Shown in pieces: positions 44,029-52,336 of a stretch of DNA of 64,000 nt (position 1 is the stretch's first letter; each line of letters opens with the position of its first letter). The notes under the pieces were generated by a model. The model was not told the origin of the DNA. It worked only from the letters and a program-made list of their open reading frames with translations, and did no database searches. Source of the DNA: an uncultured Bacteroidales bacterium. GTDB taxonomy: Bacteria; Bacteroidota; Bacteroidia; Bacteroidales; Bacteroidaceae. Location of the stretch: the NCBI GenBank assembly GCA_902772585.1, contig CACYBB010000003.1:32958-96957 (forward strand). Reading direction: 5' to 3'. A program made the translations under genes and the position numbers.

Positions 44029-45051
44029 ATGAAAACAAGACTACTACTGTTATCGTTATTTATTGCTTGCGGTTGTGGTGCCTGGGCACAGGGACCCAAT
44101 GGTTCTAACACGTATTATCAGAATGCTGATGGAAAGAAAGGTGCCGCGCTGAAGACGGCGCTATGCGGCATCATTTATAACCATACTGAACGCTCGTATG
44201 GAGATCTATGGACAGACTTTAAGTCTACAGACGCTCGTGAAGATGGCAAAGTATGGGATATGTATTCTGGCACCAGCAACTTTACTTTTGAAAACGACCA
44301 GGACAAAGGCAGTGGAGGAACTGTAGAGGGTGACAAGTTTAATCGTGAACATTCTTTTCCCAACAGTTGGTTTGGTGGAAATAAAAATACCCCAATGTAC
44401 ACAGACCTCCACCATATGTATCCTACAGACAAACTCGTAAACAACAAGCGTGGTAATAACCCCTTTGGGGAAACAAATGGCGAAAGCTATACGTCGAATG
44501 AAGGTTTCAGTAAATTAGGCCAATGTACCTATCCTGGGTTTTCTGGTATTGTTTTTGAACCCAATGACATCTACAAAGGCGACTTTGCACGCACTTATTT
44601 CTATATGGTCACTTGCTATGAGGAACAAATACCTACTTGGTATGTCAATTTTGGTGTTGACAAAAATGGCCAAGATACAGGCGTAAAAGCTACCCTCGAT
44701 GGCAACACCTATCCTGGTCTTAGCTCGTGGCAACTGGCTATGCTGATGAAATGGGCAAAGAATGACCCCGTCAGCGAGAAGGAGACAAACCGCAACAATG
44801 CCGTCTATGGCATTCAGAACAACCGCAACCCATTTATCGACTATCCTGGTTTGGAAGAGTATATTTGGGGCGACAAGCAGGATGTAGCATTCAGCTACGA
44901 CAACTACAATGGTAGTGCCGCTATTTATGACGTACAGACCAACACTGTCTCTGGCCAGCGCGTCATCTACAACCTGCGTGGTCAGCGTGTGACGAATCCT
45001 ACTCGTGGCATCTATATTGTAGATGGCAGAAAGGTCGTGATTGGAGAATAA
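44029..45051 (+). CDS. Secreted endonuclease I (EndA/NucM family) with T9SS-type sorting tail
   Basis: 340 residues. Signal peptide (LLLLSLFIACGCGAWAQ). The endonuclease I core includes NREHSFPNSWFGG (about residues 105-117; the catalytic His-Ser-Asn-Trp motif), TDLHHMYPTDKLVNNKRGNN and PYPG-like segments. The tail VIYNLRGQRVTNPTRGIYIV plus DGRKVVIGE is the T9SS-type sorting signal seen in other cargo here. It would degrade extracellular DNA for nucleotide or phosphate scavenging or biofilm/NET escape. Own promoter; followed by a hairpin that also carries the next promoter. Confidence 0.92.
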   Translation: MKTRLLLLSLFIACGCGAWAQGPNGSNTYYQNADGKKGAALKTALCGIIYNHTERSYGDLWTDFKSTDAREDGKVWDMYSGTSNFTFENDQDKGSGGTVEGDKFNREHSFPNSWFGGNKNTPMYTDLHHMYPTDKLVNNKRGNNPFGETNGESYTSNEGFSKLGQCTYPGFSGIVFEPNDIYKGDFARTYFYMVTCYEEQIPTWYVNFGVDKNGQDTGVKATLDGNTYPGLSSWQLAMLMKWAKNDPVSEKETNRNNAVYGIQNNRNPFIDYPGLEEYIWGDKQDVAFSYDNYNGSAAIYDVQTNTVSGQRVIYNLRGQRVTNPTRGIYIVDGRKVVIGE

Positions 45052-45068
45052 GTTAATTAGCTATAATT

Positions 45069-45120
45069 AAGGGCTGCAAATTTGGTAGATATTGAAAGAA
45101 TTTCTACCTTTGCAGCCCTT
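45069..45120. promoter_or_regulatory. Promoter (TTTG-N20-TACCTTTG) embedded in a long dyad
   Basis: TTTG at 45081-45084, 20 bases, TACCTTTG at 45105-45112 for the M6 protease gene. The whole promoter lies within an inverted repeat: AAGGGCTGCAAA (45069-45080) pairs perfectly with TTTGCAGCCCTT (45109-45120) and GGTAGA with TCTACC inside. It could be an operator or serve as an RNA hairpin at the end of the endonuclease transcript; the T-run after it is poor. Confidence 0.75.
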
Positions 45121-45185
45121 TGCGTTTCTTGATGCACATCAAGTCCGTGAGGGCAAGACTGAATTATTATCATAATTTGAAGTAT

Positions 45186-47357
45186 ATGAAAAAGATTTTG
45201 TTATTGCTGTCACTCATGGTTGTCACCATGACGATGATGGCTGTTCCTGCCAAGCGTGGCGTTTGGAAAACATTGAAATTGCAGGATGGCACAGAGGTTC
45301 GTGCCACACTTGTTGGCGACGAACACGGCCACTTCTGGAAAGCTGAGAATGGTCAGGCATACACTCTTCAGGGTGATGTCTATGTAGCTGTTGATGCTCA
45401 GCAGATTATTAAGAGAGCGAAAGCACGTCGAGCTAAGATCAATGCCCAGCGTGCAAAGCGTCTAGCTCAGCGTCGTGTTGGTGAGGTGGGCAACTATACT
45501 GGTAAGAAAAAAGCCATCGTGTTGTTGGTTAACTTCAAGGACAAGACGTTTCAGAATGGCCACGATAATACATTCTTCAAACGCATGTCCAATGAGGAGG
45601 GTTTCTCTGAGGGCAACTTCAAGGGTTCCATGGCTGACTACTTCAAAGCACAGAGCCGTGGCCAGTTTGAGCTAGACTTCGACGTTGTGGGTCCTTTGAC
45701 TGTCAGCCATGAAGCCAGCTACTATGGCGAGAATGTTGCAATAGAAGATTCTGACCAGGAACAGGACAAATGCCCTGCAGAGATGGTCATTGAAGCTGTC
45801 ACTTTGGCTAAGGAACAAGTATCTGACTGGACATCTTATGACTGGGACAACGACGGATATGTCGATCAGGTATATGTGATTTATGCTGGCATGGGCGAGG
45901 CCGACGGCGGTGCCGATGACACCATCTGGCCACATACATATAGCTTGTATGCTGCCAATTACTATGGCGAAGGCTCAGGTCCTGTCACTGTAGGTAATAA
46001 CCTAAAGGTTGACGGTTATGCCTGTGGTTCTGAGTTGAATGGTGATGGTGATATCTGTGGTATCGGTACCATGTGTCACGAATATAGCCACTGTCTCGGG
46101 TATCCAGACTTCTACGACATCGACTACTCTGGCGGTCAGGGCATGGGGAGTTACGACCTGATGTGCTCTGGTTCTTACAACGGTAACGGTTATCAGCCTG
46201 CGGGCTATACCAGCTACGAACTTTGGATGGCTGGATGGCTGGAGCCTATCGAACTGAATGCTGAGGATGTTGCAGTCACGAATATGAAGTCGCTGCAGAA
46301 CAAAGGCGAGAGCTACATTATTTATAATAAGGGCAACAAAAACGAGTATATGATGCTGGAGAACCGTCAGAAGGAAGGATGGGACGCATCATTGCCAGAT
46401 GTAGGAATGCTCATTCTGCATTGTGATTATAATGCAAGAGTATGGGAAGATAATGGACCCAACGACGATCCTGACCATCAACGCATGACGGTAATACCTG
46501 CCGATGGTGAGTATGCCTATGAAATGTATGAAGGTGAAAAATACTACTATGATGCCACCTTGTTCCCTTATGGATCTGTGACAGCATTCAACAAGAACTT
46601 CAAGGTTAAGAAGAATGATAAGGTTGCTGAGAAGGCTGCCAAGTTCTTCAACAAGAATACCAACGGCACTTATTGGATTGACTCGTCTGTAGAAAATATC
46701 AAGCAGAACAACGATGGTTCTATCTCCTTCAACTTCGTTGCCAACTACGGTGGCAGCGCGGAAGAGCAACCTACAGGCAACTATCTGTTCTATGAGTCTT
46801 TCGACGAATGCAATAGTACGGGTGGTAATGATGGGCTCTGGAGTGGCGGTATAGCATTAGGAGCCTTCACTACAGACAATGAAGGTTGGGCAGCCGAGAA
46901 AGCATATGGTGCTAACCAGTGTGTCAAGCTCGGTACAGGTAAAATTGATGGTTCTGCAACGACTCCTGCTATTACTATCAATGGTACTGCAACGCTGACC
47001 TTCAACGCTGGTGCATGGGATGCAAATGCTGATGGTACGACACTCAATCTATCGGTATCCAACGGAACGATTTCTCCCGCTACAGTGACGATGGAGAAGG
47101 GTGCGTTTACTGAATGTACCGCAACCATCACTGCAACAGGTAATGTCAAGGTGACGTTTGCTGCTGAGAAGGGACGTTTCTTCCTCGACGAGGTATTGGC
47201 TGTTGATCCTAATGCTACAGCCATACAGTCAATAAGCGCCCACAAAGAGATAAAGACCATGCGCGTCTATACGCTTGATGGTCGCTATGTAGGTACTGAC
47301 CCTGACCTATTGCCACGAGGCATGTATATCATCAATGGCAAGAAAATTGTTAAGTGA
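45186..47357 (+). CDS. Secreted M6-family (immune inhibitor A-like) metalloprotease with sorting tail
   Basis: 723 residues from ATG 45186. Signal peptide (ILLLLSLMVVTMTMMA), a Lys/Arg-rich propeptide (about 70-100), then the catalytic domain with the zinc motif HEYSHCLGYPDFYD (about 298-311) and YVDQVYVIYAGMGEADGG. A C-terminal jelly-roll domain (FYESFDECNSTGGNDGLW onward) resembles one in the protein at 26436. The end MRVYTLDGRYVG ... RGMYIINGKKIVK is a T9SS-type sorting tail. Probable function: extracellular protein degradation, as in Prevotella interpain-associated and P. gingivalis proteolysis. Followed by a terminator. Confidence 0.92.
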   Translation: MKKILLLLSLMVVTMTMMAVPAKRGVWKTLKLQDGTEVRATLVGDEHGHFWKAENGQAYTLQGDVYVAVDAQQIIKRAKARRAKINAQRAKRLAQRRVGEVGNYTGKKKAIVLLVNFKDKTFQNGHDNTFFKRMSNEEGFSEGNFKGSMADYFKAQSRGQFELDFDVVGPLTVSHEASYYGENVAIEDSDQEQDKCPAEMVIEAVTLAKEQVSDWTSYDWDNDGYVDQVYVIYAGMGEADGGADDTIWPHTYSLYAANYYGEGSGPVTVGNNLKVDGYACGSELNGDGDICGIGTMCHEYSHCLGYPDFYDIDYSGGQGMGSYDLMCSGSYNGNGYQPAGYTSYELWMAGWLEPIELNAEDVAVTNMKSLQNKGESYIIYNKGNKNEYMMLENRQKEGWDASLPDVGMLILHCDYNARVWEDNGPNDDPDHQRMTVIPADGEYAYEMYEGEKYYYDATLFPYGSVTAFNKNFKVKKNDKVAEKAAKFFNKNTNGTYWIDSSVENIKQNNDGSISFNFVANYGGSAEEQPTGNYLFYESFDECNSTGGNDGLWSGGIALGAFTTDNEGWAAEKAYGANQCVKLGTGKIDGSATTPAITINGTATLTFNAGAWDANADGTTLNLSVSNGTISPATVTMEKGAFTECTATITATGNVKVTFAAEKGRFFLDEVLAVDPNATAIQSISAHKEIKTMRVYTLDGRYVGTDPDLLPRGMYIINGKKIVK

Positions 47358-47382
47358 TTAAATATGATACTATGAAAAGACA

Positions 47383-47420
47383 ACCGGCTGACAGCAGCGA
47401 TGCTCTCAGCCGGTTTATTG
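47383..47420. terminator. Bidirectional hairpin terminator
   Basis: ACCGGCTGA (47383-47391) and TCAGCCGGT (47406-47414) form a perfect 9-bp GC-rich stem between convergent genes, with a T-rich tract on the plus side. Confidence 0.75.
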
Positions 47421-47439
47421 TTGTTATTAAATGCTCTGA

Positions 47440-48096
47440 TTAGAAGTTCACACCCACATTGATGAAGAGGTTGCGGTTGCGAACGGCATCGAAATCGCTC
47501 TTACCGATGTTGGCTATACCGAAGTTAAAACCGACCTCCGCATACAACATCTGATACTCCAGGCCACAACCTACACGCAAACCTGCATCGAAGCGGTTTA
47601 CGTAGTCATAGCTGCTCTCTGAGGTACGGTCATCGACATTGCGGGTATAGGTCTTGGTCTTGCCGCCAACACCTAATGCCAGATAGCCACCAAGGAACGG
47701 ATCGATATACAGATCGTCAACGATATCGAAACCATACTTGATAACAATGGGGACTTCCAAATAAGACATACGATAGGTAATCTTCTCAAATGTCTGGTCG
47801 TAAATCTTGCTCTCACCACCCTTCTCAGAGTAGCTTACTCCCGTTTCTAACCAAACTGGAGTAGAGTTTGCCAACTGCAGGCCATAGACAGCACCGAAAG
47901 ACCAACCTGTACGGCTATCAGTATCCAGCGTAGCCATATCGCTCGACATAGAAGATATTGTCAGTCCAAGACGGACACCATAATAACTCTCTGTATCGTT
48001 GTGGTTATAACGGCTACGGCTACGACTGGTGTTAAACTGCGCAAATGAAGGGGCTGCCATCATTCCTGCCAGTATCAGAATAAATAGTTTTTTCAT
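47440..48096 (-). CDS. Outer membrane beta-barrel protein (PorT-like family)
   Basis: 218 residues from ATG 48096. Signal peptide (LFILILAGMMAAPSFAQ). The mature chain is an eight-strand-type barrel typical of the outer membrane beta-barrel/PorT-like family: YYGVRLGLTISSMSSD, GWSFGAVYGLQLA, WLETGVSYSEKGG, YLEVPIVIKYGF, and a final strand NLFINVGVNF ending in Phe. It could be a small porin or an envelope structural protein; true PorT identity is not claimed. It is just downstream of the two-component pair, but has its own promoter overlapping the end of the response regulator. Confidence 0.83.
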   Translation of the reverse strand: MKKLFILILAGMMAAPSFAQFNTSRSRSRYNHNDTESYYGVRLGLTISSMSSDMATLDTDSRTGWSFGAVYGLQLANSTPVWLETGVSYSEKGGESKIYDQTFEKITYRMSYLEVPIVIKYGFDIVDDLYIDPFLGGYLALGVGGKTKTYTRNVDDRTSESSYDYVNRFDAGLRVGCGLEYQMLYAEVGFNFGIANIGKSDFDAVRNRNLFINVGVNF

Positions 48097-48126
48097 GTTT
48101 CTATGTTGTTTTTTAGAATTTCGCGG

Positions 48127-48157
48127 CAAAGGTACAACATTTTTTGTTATTTGCCAA
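48127..48157 (-). promoter_or_regulatory. Promoter of the barrel protein gene (TTG-N20-TACCTTTG)
   Basis: Minus strand TTG at 48157-48155, 20 bases, TACCTTTG at 48134-48127. The -33 box lies in the last codons of the upstream response regulator. Confidence 0.75.
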
Positions 48158-48887
48158 GAAATTTCGTATCAAGATACTGTTGAAAAGTATCTTTATACAT
48201 ATCGCCAATGGGCAGATAGGTGTCCTTGTCCATGATAATACGGTTTTTGTTGACCTCTTGAATCATCTTAAGATTGACGATATAGGAACGATGGATGCGC
48301 ATGAAATAGTCCGGCAAGCGTTCTTCCATCTTCTTCATCGACAGCAGAGTGATGATAGGACGGCTGTCGCTCACAATATGCACCTTCAGATATTCACTCA
48401 TGGCCTCAACATAGCGGATGTCACTGATGCTGACCTTCACAATGCGATATTCAGTCTTGAGGAAGATGGTGTCGTCGCTGGTGTCAGCAGGCAATCCGCT
48501 GACCATGGGGGCACTTACCACAGGGGTACTACCCTCCAATCGTTCTTTGAGACGTGATGCTGCACGCTGAAAATCCTGCAAGCCGAAAGGTTTGAGCAGG
48601 TAGTCGACAGCATTGACCTTGAAACCATCGACAGCATACTCAGCGTAAGCGGTAGTGAAGACGATGAGCGGTGGGGTAACCAATGACTTGACAAAGTCCA
48701 TGCCATTGAGGTCAGGCATATTGATGTCACAGAAGATAGCATCAACAGTATCTTGTTCCAGAAACTGACGAGCCTCCAGAGCACTCTGGCATTGTGCTGC
48801 CAGTTCGAGGAAGGGAATCTTACTGATATAGGTGACGATTTGCTGAAGTGCCAGCGGTTCATCGTCAATAGCCAAACAACGTATCAT
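48147..48887 (-). CDS. LytTR-type response regulator
   Basis: 246 residues. The receiver domain is complete: AIDDEPLAL acidic pair, phospho-Asp in AIFCDINMPDLNG (about residue 54), Thr in FTTAYAEYAV and Lys in LLKPF. The C-terminal LytTR DNA-binding domain has KVSISDIRYVEAMSEYLKVH and FMRIHRSYIVNL. Its ATG overlaps the stop of the sensor kinase by 4 bases, so they form a pair of the LytS/AlgZ-LytR/AlgR type. Target genes unknown; the downstream barrel gene is a candidate. Confidence 0.93.
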   Translation of the reverse strand: MIRCLAIDDEPLALQQIVTYISKIPFLELAAQCQSALEARQFLEQDTVDAIFCDINMPDLNGMDFVKSLVTPPLIVFTTAYAEYAVDGFKVNAVDYLLKPFGLQDFQRAASRLKERLEGSTPVVSAPMVSGLPADTSDDTIFLKTEYRIVKVSISDIRYVEAMSEYLKVHIVSDSRPIITLLSMKKMEERLPDYFMRIHRSYIVNLKMIQEVNKNRIIMDKDTYLPIGDMYKDTFQQYLDTKFLGK

Positions 48888-50053
48888 GTGAGTGGGATAG
48901 TTAGTTCAACAATATAAGTGTTTTGTTTGTCTTGGATGCGCAATTCGAAGTTGCTATCGTAAAGCAGATGCAGACGCTGCTTGACATTAGCCAGGCCGAC
49001 GCCACCTTTCTCTTGATTTGGTATTTCTGCTTTAGAATTGCTACACGTGAAATGAAGCATATCACCATCGATAGCCACCTTGATATGTACGAATGAAGCG
49101 TGCTGGTAGCTGATGCCGTGTTTGAAGGCATTCTCGATGAAGGAGATAAGCATCAAGGGAGGTACTGTCTTGTCTGGTGCCTCGCTGGGCAGGTCTACAA
49201 GAATCTCCACCTTATTGGTATAGCGCAACTGCATCAGTGCCACATAATGACGGATGAAATCGAACTCCCGAGCCAGGGGTACCCCACTCTTATCACCCTC
49301 ATAAAGGATAAACCGCATCATCTTCGATAGTTCGAGGATGGTATCCTTCGCCTTCTCAGGGTCAATATCCACAAGCGCGTGGATGTTGTTCAGCGTATTC
49401 ATGAAGAAGTGGGGATTGATCTGGTATTTCAGATACTCCAACTGCTGTTCCAGATTCTTCTTCTGGAGCGCTGCCAGCTTCTTTTGGTCAGTGCGGTTCT
49501 TAAAGAAGAGTTTGATGCCGATATTCATACCGAACATCAAGACGAGAATGACTACCGCCACAATGTCGTGCTGGCCGATAAAGACAGGCGGACGTTGTCC
49601 TTGCCATCGAAACTCACGAGGCGGCCTCTTATGGTCTTCCCTTTCTCCAATCATATGCGGTTCGTGGTCTCTTCTTGGCATCTCGTGTTCCTTGTCAATC
49701 CTTCTTTCCATCGGTATAGGCCTGCGCCCCATGAATTTGGGACGTTGACTACACTGATAGGCCACAAAAAGGGAGAAGACAGCTGCCATCATTGCTGCAT
49801 AAAGCACACGCTTGCGACGATAAATCAATAATGGTGCCAGCAAGAAATTATGGATGAGGAAGATGAGCAGATAGACAGCAAAAAGTTTCCAGGCGATGAA
49901 TATCTCCGTCCAGTTGAAGGTAAGGAAACTGTTGTTTACCGTACGGATATACAAACTGAGTACTGGAGCTGCAAAGAGCATGCCCCAGAGTGCCAAATAT
50001 ATGACGTTCTCCTGTCGTGACTGTATCTTCATCCAAAATAAATAACGTTGCAT
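48884..50053 (-). CDS. LytS-type membrane sensor histidine kinase
   Basis: 389 residues. Four hydrophobic segments (about 17-35, 46-66, 77-100 and 160-182) bracket a charged Pro/Arg/His-rich loop (RRPIPMERRIDKEHEMPRRD, about 113-155) that may be the sensor. The His_kinase domain has the phospho-His in QINPHFFMNTLNNIHALVDI and the ATP-binding N box in LMLISFIENAFKHG, followed by GVGLANVKQRL. A second in-frame ATG exists at 50032. Cognate response regulator overlaps downstream. Confidence 0.92.
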   Translation of the reverse strand: MQRYLFWMKIQSRQENVIYLALWGMLFAAPVLSLYIRTVNNSFLTFNWTEIFIAWKLFAVYLLIFLIHNFLLAPLLIYRRKRVLYAAMMAAVFSLFVAYQCSQRPKFMGRRPIPMERRIDKEHEMPRRDHEPHMIGEREDHKRPPREFRWQGQRPPVFIGQHDIVAVVILVLMFGMNIGIKLFFKNRTDQKKLAALQKKNLEQQLEYLKYQINPHFFMNTLNNIHALVDIDPEKAKDTILELSKMMRFILYEGDKSGVPLAREFDFIRHYVALMQLRYTNKVEILVDLPSEAPDKTVPPLMLISFIENAFKHGISYQHASFVHIKVAIDGDMLHFTCSNSKAEIPNQEKGGVGLANVKQRLHLLYDSNFELRIQDKQNTYIVELTIPLT

Positions 50054-50080
50054 ATGGCGCTTTTATTGTTTTATCAACAA

Positions 50081-50088
50081 CAAAGGTA
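50081..50088 (-). promoter_or_regulatory. Promoter -7 box (TACCTTTG) of the two-component operon
   Basis: Minus strand TACCTTTG at 50088-50081, 28 bases before the kinase ATG. The -33 region falls in the upstream terminator hairpin and is not conserved. Confidence 0.6.
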
Positions 50089-50091
50089 CAC

Positions 50092-50131
50092 TAAAAAAGC
50101 CGGCTCGTGAAATATATTCAGCGAACCGGCT
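50092..50131 (-). terminator. Rho-independent terminator of the Ala-rich lipoprotein gene
   Basis: On the minus strand a 10-bp stem (50131-50122 with 50107-50098, one G-T wobble) is followed by six T (50098-50093). Confidence 0.8.
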
Positions 50132-50151
50132 CTTTTATTCAGCGAAAAAAC

Positions 50152-50763
50152 TTAAATGCCTAAGCCTTTCTTTACCTTGTCTGCTGCATTGTCAACAGCT
50201 TCGTTAGCCTGCTTCTTGGCAGCTTCTTTGGTTTCCTCAACCTTCTGCTTAGCAGCGGCATTAGCCTCGTCAACGGTCTGCTTGGCAGCATCCACAGCGG
50301 CATCCTTTGCACTAACAGCAGCGTCTGCAGCAGCATCCTTTGTTGCTTCAGCCTTATTGCTGACAGTCTCAACGATAGCACTAACCATTACCTCTGGCTC
50401 TGTCTCCATAAAGACGGCAACAGCAGAAGCTGCATCAGCATTCTTCTCAACAACAGCCTTTACCTGCTCTGCATTATCCTTCAGATAGTTCTGTACAGTG
50501 GTGACATAGGTCATGGCAGCGTCAGGATTATTGAGCACGAACTCACCAACCATTTCCTTCACCTGATCCAGAGCGGCAGCCACCTTCTCAGCGTCGCCAG
50601 CAGCAACAAATGCCTTCAGGTTGTCAATAACGGCATTAGCCTCTTCCTCGGCATTGATTGCGACTTCTGTACTGTCAGTAGCCTCAGCCTGCTGAGTCTT
50701 GTTACCACATGAAGTGAAACCGATGGCAGCAACAGCCATCACAGCTAAAAGAATCTTTTTCAT
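50152..50763 (-). CDS. Ala/Lys-rich lipoprotein with LEA-like repeats
   Basis: 203 residues. Lipoprotein signal (VMAVAAIGFTSCGNK). The middle (about 40-120) is helical. The C-terminal 70 residues are a highly regular amphipathic run of DAAxxAxxA and KQKVEETKEAAKKQANEA units, like group 3 LEA or apolipoprotein-like proteins, suggesting a long rod-like helix lying along membrane or cell wall. Strong codon bias (GCA, AAG, GTT) hints at high expression. Family function is unknown; own promoter and terminator. Confidence 0.75.
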   Translation of the reverse strand: MKKILLAVMAVAAIGFTSCGNKTQQAEATDSTEVAINAEEEANAVIDNLKAFVAAGDAEKVAAALDQVKEMVGEFVLNNPDAAMTYVTTVQNYLKDNAEQVKAVVEKNADAASAVAVFMETEPEVMVSAIVETVSNKAEATKDAAADAAVSAKDAAVDAAKQTVDEANAAAKQKVEETKEAAKKQANEAVDNAADKVKKGLGI

Positions 50764-50813
50764 AACATCTATTTTTAGTTATACATTAAAAAAATGATAA
50801 GCTTTCTCGGGGG

Positions 50814-50844
50814 CAAAGGTACGCATTATTTCTGAATAAACAAA
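50814..50844 (-). promoter_or_regulatory. Promoter of the Ala-rich lipoprotein gene (TTTG-N19-TACCTTTG)
   Basis: Minus strand TTTG at 50844-50841, 19 bases, TACCTTTG at 50821-50814. Divergent from, and nearly adjacent to, the cobalamin promoter. Confidence 0.8.
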
Positions 50845-50859
50845 TTTTTCATACAGAAA

Positions 50860-50891
50860 TTTGCATATCTGCCATATTAGTTGTATCTTTG
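50860..50891 (+). promoter_or_regulatory. Promoter of the cobalamin operon (TTTG-N20-TATCTTTG)
   Basis: TTTG at 50860-50863, 20 bases, TATCTTTG at 50884-50891; ATG at 50915. The leader of about 20 bases is far too short for a cobalamin riboswitch. Confidence 0.85.
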
Positions 50892-50914
50892 CCATTCATA
50901 GTGACAACGACAAT

Positions 50915-52336
50915 ATGGGAAAAATCATTATTGCAGGGATAGGTCCTGGCAGTGCAGAAGATATCACTCCTGCCGTACTCGAAGCGGTACAGCAGGCAGA
51001 TGTCATTGTAGGCTATAAATACTACTTCCAGTTTATTGAGGCCTACGTCAAGGAAGGTTGCGAGTGTATCGACACGGGCATGAAGAAAGAGCGTGAACGT
51101 GCCGAGCAGGCATTTTTGTTGGCAGAACAAGGCAAGACCGTAGTAGTTATATCCTCTGGCGATGCCGGCATTTATGGGATGGCTCCGCTTATCTACGAGA
51201 TGCAAAAAGAACGCTCGTGTGCGACGGAAAAAACGTCGCCAAGTATCGACGTCCTCTCCCTCCCAGGCATCTCTGCTTTCCAAAAGGCAGCATCGTTGCT
51301 GGGTGCTCCATTGGGTCACGACCTGTGTCTCATCTCCCTGAGCGACTTGATGACCCCTTGGGAAGTGATAGAGCGTCGCATCAAGGCTGCTGCTGTGGGC
51401 GACTTCGTCACTGCTATCTATAACCCTAAGTCGCATGGGCGCTATTGGCAACTCTATCGTCTGCAGGAACTATTCCTTCAGGAGCGTTCTGCTGATACGC
51501 CTGTGGGCTATGTCCGTCAGGCTGGTCGTAAGGAACAGGAAGTAAAGATGACCACCCTTGGTGCTTTCGATCCAGAAGATGTGGATATGTTTACAGTCAT
51601 CCTCATTGGCAATTCACAGTCGTATCTCTATGAGGGCAAAATGATTACTCCAAGAGGTTATTATCGCAATAAGGACCAAGAAGGAGAGAAACCTGGACAA
51701 ACCATTATGATGCAATCCTTCAGTACTATCCTCTCTGAGATGCAGCATCCTGACGTACCCACATGGCGACTATGGCCGTTGTTGCATGCCATACATACTA
51801 CTGTGGATTTCAGCATGGAACAGTGTCTTTGGATGGACGAACGTGCTACGGAGATATTATATAATAAGGTGGTCGATGGTAGCTTGAAACATATCGTCAC
51901 AGATGTTACAATGGCTGCCAGTGGTATTCGTAAGGGCGCTTTGGAAAGACTCGGCATCCAAGTGCATTGTTATATCAATGACCCCAGAACAAAGCAGATG
52001 GCAGACGAGAAGGGTATCACACGTAGTCAAGCCTGCATGCAACAAGCTGCAGAGGAATACCCTGAAGCACTATATGTCGTTGGAAATGCACCTACTGCGC
52101 TCTTTGAAATCTGTGATTTGGTCCGTAAGGGGAAGATGCATCCTGCAGGTATCATTGCTGCTCCAGTGGGATTCGTTCATGTTTGTGAAAGCAAACATGC
52201 TGTCAAGACGCTGAAACAGATTCCCAAGATGATTGTAGAGGGTCGTAAGGGTGGCAGCAATCTCGCTGCTACGCTCTGCAACGCCATCCTGACCTTTGAC
52301 GATGCTGCTCAACTGAAACCTGGTCGTGATTTATGA
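50915..52336 (+). CDS. cobJ: Precorrin-3B C17-methyltransferase fused to precorrin-8X methylmutase (CobJ-CbiC)
   Basis: 473 residues from ATG 50915. Residues 1-250 are a class III SAM methyltransferase (IIIAGIGPGSAEDITPAVLE, VVVISSGDAGIYGMAPLIYE, AIYNPKSHGRYWQL) of the CobJ/CbiH type, which methylates C17 with ring contraction. Residues about 265-470 are CbiC (HIVTDVTMAASGIRKG, GITRSQACM, VVGNAPTALFEICDLV, PVGFVHVCESKHAV), which moves the C11 methyl to C12. Both act on corrin ring intermediates in the cytoplasm. ATGA overlap with the next gene. Confidence 0.93.
   Translation: MGKIIIAGIGPGSAEDITPAVLEAVQQADVIVGYKYYFQFIEAYVKEGCECIDTGMKKERERAEQAFLLAEQGKTVVVISSGDAGIYGMAPLIYEMQKERSCATEKTSPSIDVLSLPGISAFQKAASLLGAPLGHDLCLISLSDLMTPWEVIERRIKAAAVGDFVTAIYNPKSHGRYWQLYRLQELFLQERSADTPVGYVRQAGRKEQEVKMTTLGAFDPEDVDMFTVILIGNSQSYLYEGKMITPRGYYRNKDQEGEKPGQTIMMQSFSTILSEMQHPDVPTWRLWPLLHAIHTTVDFSMEQCLWMDERATEILYNKVVDGSLKHIVTDVTMAASGIRKGALERLGIQVHCYINDPRTKQMADEKGITRSQACMQQAAEEYPEALYVVGNAPTALFEICDLVRKGKMHPAGIIAAPVGFVHVCESKHAVKTLKQIPKMIVEGRKGGSNLAATLCNAILTFDDAAQLKPGRDL

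Noticed and set aside
47440-48096. Naming the barrel protein PorT
   Set aside because: It fits the broad PorT-like barrel family only; it lacks clear features that separate true PorT from other small barrels.
50822-50914. Cobalamin riboswitch before cobJ
   Set aside because: The space between promoter and ATG is about 20 bases, and no B12-box-like sequence was seen.
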